The translations under genes and the position numbers were made by a program. The notes under the pieces were generated by a model. It did not search any database. It was not told where the DNA came from and worked only from the letters and a program-made list of their open reading frames with translations. From contig CAJQUW010005334.1 in the NCBI GenBank assembly GCA_907163375.1, positions 744,001-808,000 on the forward strand: a stretch of 64,000 nucleotides of DNA, in the 5' to 3' direction. The stretch comes from Prostheceraeus crozeri (taxonomy: Eukaryota > Platyhelminthes > Polycladida > Euryleptidae). Shown here piece after piece: positions 12,955 through 64,000 of the stretch (positions within the stretch are counted from its first letter, which is position 1; the number at the start of each line of letters is the position of its first letter).

Positions 12955-13279
12955 GATTGTAAATGAAACCGACTGAAAATATATTGTGTGTGCGAAAATA
13001 TAGACTAAGAATTAGTCATCCTTCAGTTTCCATGACACTAATTGATCGGTCTTGAGCGACGAATTTGTTGCTTATGATTTTATGAGATTTTCTAGCAAGA
13101 TAATCTCAAAACTCATTTTTATGCATGCCTTTTTCTCATCTTTGAGACGACTAAGAATTTCTCTATTTGAAAAATTGCTTATGAGTGTGAGAAATTTTAT
13201 GCATTAATTGATAAGATTATCTCACAAAATTGTGAGAAAAAGATTTTCTCATTTTTATGCATACGGCCCAATGTCTCTA

Positions 13280-14940
13280 TTCTCAATAACAAGAGATCGA
13301 CATCTCAATGCAATGTATGTATCATAGATAACAGTATCAGTGTGTCAAAATAGTGACTCTATAGTCATTTGGGTAGCAAGACTATTTTTTCGTTTCCATT
13401 TGCTTGCGGTAACATACTTAATGATAGAAAATTTTCTCTTGAAACATGTGCATATTTCGTTCTTATTCGTGTGCATGCACATCTCAAGAAACTGTGTGCA
13501 TTTCAAAGTTGCCAACTGAAATCTAAACGTCACTGCAAATTTCATACTAAATGTATTTTGATATCGAGTTTCTGCGAAATTGCAAAAATTTTGTGACGAC
13601 AAGATTTCTCAGTTTACATTATCTGACTTTTGAGAAGTTCATTAAAAGTTCTTGCCGATCAGATTGACGAAACAAACCAAGGAAAATTACTTATCGAAAG
13701 CTTCCAACGTCAAGTCGGTGAATAGGCTAATTCTATAGAACCGAAATGCATCTCTTCTCAAATCAAATGTGGTTGAATTTGGGTTTGTTCACAACAAAAG
13801 GACCTAGGTTATTTATAATAGACGGTCATCTCGCAAACTGATGTTGTCCATGTTATTAGTTAATTAAGAATAATAATTATATGTCATTATTATGTTATTA
13901 AAATTAATTATAAGAATGTGATAGCTATCTATTGTGTACTCATGCTCAAAGTCATTGAGTTCATGAAAAATCATGGAGTATTATGATGATCTTTCATGAA
14001 CAATCGATTTAAATTTCTTTACAATGATTGCATTGATCGTGTCACCGACAGAGCTATCCAGACAACTATGAAGTGTCGTAACGGCACTTGATCGTATTGC
14101 GTCGGATATTGTTTTCATCGACAAACTACTTCAAAATGTTCACAATCGCAATCTTAATCTAATCATTCACTAATGTCTTTACATTTATGAACAATCTGTT
14201 TCGCCGTTAAGTCATTATACCTTGGATTAACTCCATCTAAGGTATCTAGGTGCCCTGTTTCAAATTCTCTCAGTTATACTATTGTTTTGTCACTACTTTT
14301 CATTCAGGAAGGAGATTCATCAAGATAGACACACACACAGTAACAGAAAAGGAGATATAGAGAGAGTGTGTGTGTGTGTGGCTGAGCTCTGCACACTGTA
14401 GCCCCGATCAAAATCAAATAAAATATTCGAGCAGTCTCGGGTGCTTCGTTTCATGCACTGTGAGAGAATATAATGAACACTATTTTGTCTGCACATATAG
14501 GAGCATTGTGTAGCATATTCTCAGTCGGGCACACTTGGTAATGAAAAACAGACCATCAGGCTCCAAGAAGTACACAACTAGACTTGTATCAGAGAGAATC
14601 AGCTTCCCAGAAACCAACGCACAGAGGGATTTCATCCATTATCAGAAATCATCATCAAGCCTAGTTCACATCTCTCAACATCGACACAACTCCCTTTAAA
14701 GTTGAAGTCAATTTCATTAATGATATTGGATGAAATGGCAGCTATTCACGCCTATTCCCATTCTTCAACTGAGGATGCAACTCAATATTTAATTATTCGA
14801 TACACATTGTGCTTGTTTTAAAAGCAGCATTTATCAATTATTGCGGAAACACTAACCTAAGCGATTTTCTAGTAGTATGTTTAAAATGATATCTAATAAA
14901 TGTCCGTCGAATACTAACTTGAAACATATGATATCAAAAA
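13280..14940. other. Intergenic stretch with small microsatellites
   Basis: There are short (AC)n at about 14328-14340, a (GA) patch and (TG)n at about 14358-14381. Nothing else is recognised. Overlapping 75-85 codon frames on both strands at 13345-13602 have no motif. Confidence 0.5.
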
Positions 14941-15115
14941 GATATCAAAACCAGTCGCAGACGTATTTAGCCAGATCTCCGTGCTGTTTATCTCAGCCAG
15001 TGAAAGGATTTAGCTTGCACATTTAAAAGTCTTCCTTGAAAAATGCGATCAAGCACATTCATAGCTTTGATTTTGCTCAAGTGTTTCATGTTAACAAAAG
15101 TTTGAGGTTTACAAA
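14940..15115 (-). repeat. Diverged repeat with hairpin tail, copy 1
   Basis: On the minus strand this reads ctgagataaacagcacggag, followed by atctggctaaatacgtctgc. It aligns with 15270-15440 over about 130 bp at roughly 70 percent by eye. The hairpin followed by a (C)TAAA/CGAAA word recalls 3' ends of Penelope-like elements. Confidence 0.45.
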
Positions 15116-15269
15116 GGCATTTGGTAGAAGCCGTACGTGATGTTATTGCAGTCATGCCCACTTGCAAATAGGTGAAGAATATAAATGTCATTTATACATT
15201 AGTTTATTGACTTTTTACACAACAACAGATATATTAAAAGAGACATTCACAAGTGTGGGACAGCAATCC

Positions 15270-15440
15270 TGGAATTTATTTAACATGTAATAAACGAGTC
15301 ATAGACGAATTTCGACAGCTCTCCGTGGCGCTTATTCAAGTCAGATGGCTGAAGGAGGTTGGTGAGTTGCACAAATAAAGGTTTTCATTGAGAAAGTGAT
15401 CTAACGAATTCCGGTTTTCACTTAGTTTAAGTTATTTCGA
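15270..15440 (-). repeat. Diverged repeat with hairpin tail, copy 2
   Basis: On the minus strand it contains aataagcgccacggagagct followed by gtcgaaattcgtctatgact. It is the partner of 14940-15115. It may be a retroelement 3' tail; no coding sequence remains. Confidence 0.45.
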
Positions 15441-15449
15441 CAAAGTTTA

Positions 15450-16430
15450 CGTTTCTAGTTTTGAGAGATTGTATATCACTTGTGTGACCATTCAGGCGAT
15501 TAGATTGACTCGTTTGACTTCTGTGAACTTTCTTATACGTTGCGCCAGTAATGGGAATTCTTAGCTCCACAATTCCTAACATATTGATTTCGATAGATCT
15601 GTTACTTTTATGTTCAAAACATTTTTTTTAAAAGATTTATAATATGACAAGTTCTACAACGGAGGTTGACCACGTATCTAGTTATTTTGCTCATTCTTTG
15701 TAAAAGCATGGTTGTACATCTGCTCTGTAATAAGAGGCTTTTTAAGGGATTGATTTTTCGTAATTAAGGGACAATCGGTGTATCTTAAAAAATTGACGAA
15801 AATATGAGTGCTGAGGTATTTTGGAAAAATTCTCTTATAATTTTGGATTAGAAATGTAAGAACTGTCAGTTTTTGTCGTCTTCAGGGTAACAACACTTTT
15901 CAGATTCATAGAATCTTTACAAGCCATATCAATTTCTTCAGCTAGAAAAATAATAATAGATTCAATGATATAGGCACTTTATCATTATTATTATTATGTA
16001 TATCAATAAATCAAACTATAGATCAGAAGCGATAGTTTACGAATGTATATTTATCCCGCTATTTCGTTCGCCAGTTTTCAGTTCTGTAAAACTGGCGTTT
16101 TTTTGTTTTATCACCTACTATATGCCTACATGAAGTTAAACTTATGTCTTGACTACCCCTCAAAAGCAGTATTTAAAATCTCTAATTCGCTTGGTCACAA
16201 AAACCTTTACTGTCGTGTATGAGGCTTTCAGTATCTAAATAAGTTACAATCATACAAATTCCTCATGTAGTCTACAATTCCTTCACTTCTCAGATTAGCT
16301 GTGATAAAAGAAAAGCACAGACAAATCATGTTTGCATAAATCTATTTGAAGAAGCGTGAAATTATTTGCCTTGAAGATTACTTTTGATAATGAACGCAAT
16401 GAAGCCCCAACATTGCAGCCCTTTTGTTTC
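15450..16430. other. Intergenic stretch upstream of PHLPP, nothing recognised
   Basis: AT-rich sequence without a supported gene, repeat or regulatory motif, apart from a short (att) run near 15985. Confidence 0.4.
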
Positions 16431-16720
16431 TGCGCCCAGTCCTAAGCATGCGATCTTGCTCAGATGGTTGATGTCCTATTTAATTCATAAGCGCGTGCGT
16501 CTTGACAGACAAATAGTGGCGCAGCAAGTCGGATTCCTGTAGCACACTAGCATGCACAAATTACAATGACTGGGTTCCACACTTGGCCCGAAAGAGTGTA
16601 CGTAAGACAGAAACTAGGCTCCGTGTGATTCTGCTGTTGATGGGCGGTCCGCTACAGGCATCAAGTTGTGTGTGATCGTTCAGTAGCAAGTCAGCCTTTT
16701 CCTCGCGATCTCGCTGGGCG
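16430..16720 (+). promoter_or_regulatory. Putative 5' UTR and promoter region of PHLPP
   Basis: The 290 bp before the PHLPP start codon are less AT-rich than the surrounding DNA and contain CpG-bearing words such as gcgcgtgcgtc. An in-frame TGA lies at 16673-16675. I see no TATA box at a convincing spacing and cannot place the transcription start. Confidence 0.3.
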
Positions 16721-57859
<41,139 letters not shown>

Positions 57860-59050
57860 GTAAGATATTTTAATTAGAAGCTTGATGAAAAGCAGACTAT
57901 TTCATCATTTGACATTAATAATCGATCAAAAGTGAGAATTCTTGAGAAATTCTTGAATTCTGAGAAAGTGATGAACACAACGCTGACTGTTGTGCAAATT
58001 TCATTACTTGGAAAATTCCTCATGACAATATATAAAATGCAAATAAGATATGCTATCGAGAGTCTATGTTTATTTCCAAAGTCGATCCTTCTCTTTTAAT
58101 GAACCATTGTGTGGGACGTAACCTTATGTACAGTTCACAAAGATAGATTCATTTGAGTGTGGGTTGGGTTGGAGCGGACGTAATCCTGTCCCTACTATTT
58201 CCTATTAATCCTATTATTTTTCCAAGTTTTGATTTTTGTTGGTTAACATATCTCATTGCTGAAACTTTGAAAATCTCTGTCCAATATTCACACGTGAATA
58301 AGATTGTCTAAGCGAAACGTCGTGTAACCTTCGCGCACCATCAATAAAATATGTATCCGAAGAAGAATTCTCACTTTTATCCTGACATTACCCGATACAT
58401 GGACTATCTTATGATTCCAAAATTACTGAATCGATGTTCAGTATAAAACTCCGACTTCGGATCGGATCGGATCTGATCCGGACTCGGATCGGATTAGCAC
58501 ACCTTTAATGTTAAGTTCCAATGCCTGCCCGATGATGCTCCAATGACAATGTCGTCATTTTATGCTATGTGCATTTACTTGAGTTGATACCTACTGGTCA
58601 GAATGCACAACTGAATTATTATCAAAGTTGAATGACTAAGTAAAGCAATGGAATGATGGAATGTATCACAGCTTGTAATTCATGTGCAAACCTATACTCT
58701 GCACACATCAAGCAATAAGAAAGTTATGGCACTGTTGCACACATGTCGATCTTCGGTCTCGACGAATTCAAAGATGCGATAGCTATTACACTACACAGCC
58801 TCATAAAAGCTGCAAACTTTGGTGTCTCATCATTGAATCTTCAGTTTGAATTTTAGCAGAGATGTATGTGCAAAGTACCGTAAATAAAGTCTCTTGTGCT
58901 GTCGGGGAAAGCGCCATGTCGAGCAAAGCGACATCATCCACTGTCATATATCATTTTGCAATTATATCAATAATTGTATTACTATTGCTATGAAAATGTT
59001 TTATTTCTACGTAATACATTCAAAATTACTACATATATGCAGAATTGTGG
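57860..59050. other. Sequence after PHLPP exon 15
   Basis: This is presumably intron 15. A possible retroelement tail lies at about 58285-58350 (gtctaagcgaaacgtcgtgt followed by aataaaatatg). A cggat-rich block lies at 58448-58497. No further PHLPP exon was recognised. Confidence 0.4.
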
Positions 59051-59057
59051 AAACATA

Positions 59058-60793
59058 CGTGGTGTGATCCAAAATGTCCCGGACTAACCTACTTGCAGAT
59101 AACCTGTGATAACGAATACTACTTCAGATGTAAATTTAGGTCTTTAAGGCATGAGAAATATGGTTGCCGAAATTTTTCCGGTCAGTTTTCTATTTTTTCA
59201 AAATTTTCAAACATTTTTGTCTGAATTTCAAGATTTTCCTATAAATTCTAGCGATTTAGAATTAATATATTTAGATTAACTTGACAGTTAAGCTATCACT
59301 AATAACCTGACTAATAATTAACGGAAAAACAAATGTTTTGTTCCAGAAAACAGTTTACTTTTCAATGTATGAGCCGTTAGCATTCGTCACTTTTTGCCAA
59401 CGAAGTCTCAATTCACAAAAAGCTTTATGAAAAAATTCCGGTGTCAAAGAATCAAAAACTCAGTAACTGCATCCCGCAGTTCAACTGGCGATTCAAAATG
59501 GTGTCCACGAAGATGCTTTTTGAGGAATCTAAACAGATAGAAGTCACTTGGGGCCAAGTCAGGTGAATAAGGAGGATGGCTCAATAGTTGAAATCCGTTT
59601 CTCGTTAAGGCATTGGTTGTCTCCTGCGAGGTGTGAATCGGAGCATTGTCATGAAGCAAGTAGAGGGGAATGTTTCGTGGCTTTCTTATTTTCTTCCTCG
59701 CTTCAGATAACAGATTGGAATAATATTCGCTATTGATTCTTACTCCTTTATCCGCAAAGTCAACCAGTTGGATTCCCGAAGCGTTCCAAAAGACCGTCAG
59801 CATCAACGACCGGCGATGTGATGTTCCGGATCGCATTTTCAAAGGGGCAGACTCGCCTGATTTTCGCCACTCTGCAGATTCTCGCTTACTTTGAGGCAGA
59901 TACAAACTTAAAGGTGTTTCATCCTCTGTAAGGATGCAGTTCAGAAACTGATCTCCGCGCATTTCGAGGAGATCCAAATTTGACTGTGCCGCCAGAAGTC
60001 TGTTCTCCTTCATTTCAGGTGACAGAAACTTCGGTACGAAACGTGATGCCAGTTTGCGATATCCAAGTCTTTCGATGATGTCATGACAGGAGTGATAACT
60101 GATTCGCAACTCTCTTGACAACTCACGGATGGTTATCCTTCTGTGTGCTGTAATCACTTCATCGCACTGACTCGATTTCTCTTCCGGAATCTCCTGCGGC
60201 CGACCAACAGTTGAAAAATCTTGCTCCACAGATTGTCTTCCGCGTTTAAATTCGCTTATCNNGAATAAGCAGTAGTTCTCGATGGAGCTTTGCTTCCATA
60301 TGCCAGGCTTAATTCCTTTAGAATGTCACCATTAGCGAAGCCGCGGATCAGGAGGTATCGTATCACACTGCGATATTCGACTGAAGACACGCTTGTCACA
60401 TCCATCATGAAAACTGATAGAACAAAGAACCATCAATGACACGGATTTCTTAATGAATGCGTGCTGAATGAACTTCACTGATTGATATCGTAACACATGA
60501 AGCAATTAACAAAAGACGTGCAATATTCATGGCAAAGATATCCGTCAAATAAGGTACAAATCAAAGTCAATCTAACTATAACAATAAGACAAATCGGATC
60601 TCGATCAATTCAGAAAATACAGAAATTCATGTTAAAATGTAAAAATATTTTTTAAAAATAGAAAACTGACCGGAAAAATTTCGGCGACCATATTTCTCAT
60701 GCCTTAAAGACCTAAATTTACATCTGAAGTAGTATTCGTTATCACAGGTTATCTGCAAGTAGGTTAGTCCGGGACATTTTGGATCACACCACG
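59058..60793 (-). mobile_element. Mariner transposon with 140-bp inverted ends
   Basis: The element starts CGTGGTGTGATCCAAAATGT and ends with its complement, flanked by TA at 59056-59057 and 60794-60795. The two terminal repeats align over about 140 bp with one difference that I can find (GGTTGCC against GGTCGCC). Ends this similar imply a recent insertion. It carries one transposase gene on the minus strand. Two ambiguous bases (60261-60262) mark an assembly gap inside it. Confidence 0.95.
59355..60408 (-). pseudogene. Mariner (DD34D) transposase, nearly intact
   Basis: The start is at 60408 (MMDVTSVSSVEYRSVIRYLL). The HTH half contains FANGDILKELSLAYG and ISEFKRGRQSVEQDFS; the second HTH is ITIRELSRELRISYHSC. 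Catalytic motifs are ILTEDETPLSLY, LLHDNAPIHTS and PPYSPDLAPSDFYLF, with 34 residues between the second and third D, the mariner spacing. The frame changes at the NN gap (60261-60262) and by one base near 59455, after AVTEF. The proper C-terminus (DSLTPEFFHKAF, RWQKVTNANGSYIEK) then ends at TAA 59355-59357. Full length is about 350 codons, as usual. The NN frame change may be only an assembly artefact. Confidence 0.88.
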
Positions 60794-60799
60794 TATCTT

Positions 60800-63210
60800 G
60801 TTGGTGATGCTTGTGAAGAATGTAATGGATATTTAGTTTACTGTTGGTGATGTGATAGTCGGCTGCCGTAATGATTGGTTGCAACTTTTGCGGATTGAAA
60901 AGGTTGCACTGCCCTGAGTTAGAAGATATCTTTCTACTACTCCTTGAAATTACACACCGGTCTTGCGACCTGCTATTAACTCATCGCCATTCACGTGGCC
61001 ATAGCTTCAACCATTTGTAAGTTTAACCTGATAACATCAGGCCGATGGCGTCATCACTATACGCCTTTCACTCCAAATGACGGGCAGGGCAATCATGCGG
61101 TCACTGACACCAGCTCTCTCACTGCTTGATTGAAAATGGAAACTTCTATACACATTTTATAGAAATGAATGGAAAACTAATATGGGAGCCTAAAATACAT
61201 GCCTACTGCATTAATATTTAATATGCAAAAAATAGCTCTACTTCGTAGGTGAACCCACACCCCCATGTACCGGTATATTTGAAAGTAAAGCTGATGGTCA
61301 ATTTCCTCGAAACCTCAACAACAAAATGCTTTCATAATTGGCACGCAATTTTGATTCATATATTTTATAGATATTCAAAAATGGGTTGTAGGCCCATCCA
61401 TGAGCTTCTAAATATGGTATCCAACCATATTGAAATCCATGGTCCATCCCACATCCTTGAAATTGACCAGCCTTGAGAATTAAATATTTGCATTTCTCTT
61501 AGCCCTGCTTGTCTCAAGCTAATTCCTGTCGGTTGCGTGTCTGATTATACACAGACCATTTACAGCTCAACTACAAAATAGTACTTGTAAATTGGACCGA
61601 GCTGAGCACCGTAGGACGTAACCAGCTTCGACTAAAGCCTGTTTGATAACCGACGTATTCATCAGCCTTTCGGGAGAATGCTACGTCTCAATCTCATAAC
61701 AACGTCATGTTCAAGCAATAACAAACGGGAAGCGGTACATGTTTATGAAACGGTACATTAAAAGGTATTTGCAAGGCAAGAGTGATGCAGCTTGCCGTTT
61801 TGTTTTTATGCTTTGTGTCTAGTTATTCCAACTCAGCTTTATGCGCGTCAAGTCTTAGAAATATACTTGAATAAAAGGTGATAGATGTGGTCACCAGATT
61901 CTCCAGGTTCCCATCAAGACTCGTCAAGTAATCAAGGTAGAAATCCAGACTGAAAACTGAAACCACTTATATCAGAAAAGGATTATGAAAAGGATTTATG
62001 AATAGAGGGAGTTCGCAAGTCAAAAACACAGACGCTGAGGAAGGAATATGAGTACAATCCATTACGAATTATTGAGTTCAAAAACTTAAATCTTGCGATT
62101 ACGTGCAAGTCGGAAGGCTTTATGACACCGTCATTTGTCTACAAGAACATACGGAACATTCGAATTTTCGATAGCTTTAAATGATGTCCCAGAAATCAGT
62201 CACAGGGAAGATTTTCTCTCTTTAAGTCGTTAAAAAATGTTGAGTTCGCATGAAATCTCAAAAGTGCATCTCAAACGCTAGCTCTGCTTTTGCTCTCAAA
62301 TAAACATTGTAGTCTGACGACCTCTATTTTGCCTCATTGTCACTAATTTCCTTTCATCTTGAAGGCTGGTGTTTACACCGTGAGAAGCCACGAAATATCC
62401 TGCTCATTATCATTTCTTTCATCATTAGAATCGTTGACTTCCTTCCTTATTCTGCTCTAAATCAAGATTACTCATGACACAATGTCCATAGTAATGGAAA
62501 TTGATGTTCTAGAAATAGCTAGAAAATTCTAACTCTCACACATTCTTTATGAGTTAAAGTAGCAACGAATTCGTTGTGAACGTTAATTGCTTCATAGGTA
62601 CAGGGTGTTCGCGATCTTCTTGCGGATATTTGTCACTAATATGACGGTGAATAGGCCTACTACTGCATGTTGAACAAAGTTGTTGGATAAATGAACTGCA
62701 AGTACACTCGACGACAAGTAATTGATATTGCACTGGGAGCACAGTCGAGCGCATAGTTCGAGACTGGCTTCCATTGCGATAGCTAACTTATCGACACTGC
62801 TTGCTGTGCACGGTGTCACACAAATCATCCCTTTTTCTTGTACGAGCCATGTGTGAGCACATGTGCGGCACGTGTCAGACCGCTCTGACACTAAAACGCG
62901 GATTAGACATTTCTCTGGTTTGGTTGCCACAGACTCAAGAGAAGATAAAAAGTTATATATGTAGCCAGAATTTCACTGAAGTTGTCTCTAAGTACTTTGT
63001 TTTTATTTTAAATAATCTCCACATGAGGATTAACCGTGAAACATTATGTTCGTTCAAATCACCTCGATTTTACCTGTAATTTCTAAGTGTAATTTAAGGG
63101 ACGTTTCATGGAACGTGTTATAAGGAGCGCGCGTCATACCGCTGTGGAATTGAAAAAAGGAGTAATTATTTCTCCTTTTTGAGTAGATTGAGAGAAGATG
63201 AATCGCCAAG
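60800..63210. other. Downstream stretch, nothing firmly recognised
   Basis: The 112-codon minus frame at 62592-62930 is cysteine-bearing but has no motif I can place. A tacagggtgtt word at 62599 recalls the gaacaccctgta repeats of intron 5. No PHLPP exon was identified. Confidence 0.4.
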
Positions 63211-63214
63211 CACT

Positions 63215-63625
63215 CTCAGATTTGAGACTTCTATTCTTCCCGCCACACTTTTGTTGTTTACACCCGGGAGTGTTGCATCGTCAACGACCTTCTCTTTCTC
63301 CTAAGGGAACCGTCGCAAAAGCGTTGAGTGTGTAGAATTCCTCGAATCCGACATAGACCATTTACAGCCTCAGAATAAGACAACTGCTCGTCATTTGTCT
63401 GTAGACAACAATCATACGAAGTTCATGATCGCAGTTGTGCCTTGTATTCTAACTGAGTATCGAAGGTACCAATTTTTCATCCCACGGTTCAAGTAAGACT
63501 TCTCGGTCGTGTTGCACTGTCACTCAGTGACAGATCAAGTCTGTTATACATCCAAGATGACTAAATTTGACGAAATTTGATGAATTTGGAAAACTCGAAA
63601 AATGTGGAGGAGGAATAAAAGTAAG
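63215..63625. mobile_element. Non-autonomous DNA transposon, copy 2
   Basis: The reverse complement of 54529-54961 matches here over about 410 bp: gacttctattcttcccgcca, cacccgggagtgttgcatcg, gtagacaacaatca, cgaagttcatgatc and gaaatttgatgaatttgg. The two are diverged by scattered substitutions and small indels. Confidence 0.75.
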
Positions 63626-64000
63626 CCTACCTTAGATTTCCACAGAAGTGTTTGTTTTCCTTGTTTTTCCATTATCTCTACACTTCATGATCGATCGCTT
63701 TCATTCATATAATAACAATAATGGTTTGCACGGCATCAATTAGTAGTCTGGGGTCTGAGAAATTTAAAGCTTGTGAGACGCAAGCGGTCAAAGAATTTGA
63801 TAGAAGTGTTCATGTTTCATGTTTTTCCTCCATTTCATCGCAACATTAGAGCTGACCGCTTTCTTTCCACAGCAACGATAATTTCTTCCACTTCACTATG
63901 TGATCAATCTTTTAGCAGCGATAAAGTCTTGTACGTTTCTTCTGGTGCCTACTCACTTATTTACGTGCAATTTCGTCTGTATTATGTATGCATCTATATT
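63626..64000. other. Window end, nothing recognised
   Basis: 375 bp of AT-rich sequence without motif or repeat. Confidence 0.4.

Larger units (their letters stand above)
10132..13277. mobile_element. PIF/Harbinger DNA transposon, nearly full length
   Basis: The ends are inverted repeats: the left starts gacattgggccgtatgcat and the right is its complement ending gcatacggcccaatgtc. The match continues through aaaaatgaga, and subterminal copies of gattttctca follow. GGGCCGTATGCATAAA-like ends are usual for Harbingers. Inside lie two opposed genes, a Myb/SANT-like protein on + and a DDE nuclease on -, which is the two-gene layout of the superfamily. A 3-bp target duplication is not clear because the inverted similarity runs on into the flanks. 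Confidence 0.85.

Noticed and set aside
62592-62930. 112-codon minus-strand frame with several cysteines
   Set aside because: No motif was recognised, an overlapping frame (62554-62754) is equally long, and there is no sign of splicing or of codon use like that of the PHLPP exons.

Overview
The window is AT-rich, intron-dense animal DNA. Its one clear host gene is a PHLPP-type phosphatase (PH domain and leucine-rich repeat protein phosphatase) on the + strand. Fifteen coding exons can be placed from 16721 to 57859. All introns are GT-AG, every exon junction keeps phase, and together they encode 1147 residues: RA-like domain, PH domain, leucine-rich repeats, then a PP2C-like domain. The last C-terminal exon(s) were not found, so the gene probably runs past the window. 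The organism looks like an invertebrate metazoan, perhaps marine. The reasons are the large repeat-filled introns, Penelope-like elements with GIY-YIG domains, several LINE types, Tc1, mariner, PIF/Harbinger and piggyBac elements, and recurrent acatgta and taggccta words. The exact group cannot be settled from sequence alone.

Layout. 1-16720 is the upstream flank: a decayed Penelope-like element, two LINE remnants plus an RT fragment, a head-to-head pair of tRNA-derived SINEs, and a nearly complete PIF/Harbinger transposon (10132-13277). 16721-17474 is exon 1. Intron 1 (7.2 kb) holds a Penelope-like GIY-YIG tail and three MITE-like elements. Exons 2 and 3 carry the PH domain. Intron 3 holds a 778-bp (AG)n tract that sits inside a copy of a dispersed repeat. 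Exons 3-12 carry the leucine-rich repeats. Their introns contain a Tc1 element, a Penelope-like element with inverted ends, LINE pieces, a mariner remnant and a deleted piggyBac. Exons 13-15 carry the PP2C-like domain. Downstream lies a young mariner with 140-bp terminal inverted repeats, and a second copy of a MITE that also lies in intron 13.

Function. In the PHLPP family the PH and LRR regions direct the phosphatase to membranes and to AGC kinases such as Akt and PKC, which it dephosphorylates at the hydrophobic motif. That role is known from the family and is not shown by this sequence. I found no CRISPR array, rRNA, functional tRNA gene or operon, and no convincing undescribed gene system. 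The most unusual observations are the (AG)n expansion inside a repeat copy, hammerhead-like hairpin-plus-CGAAA motifs at several Penelope-like tails, the long-TIR mariner, the piggyBac with doubled ends, and an unassigned zinc-finger/transposon-like pair of fragments in intron 5.
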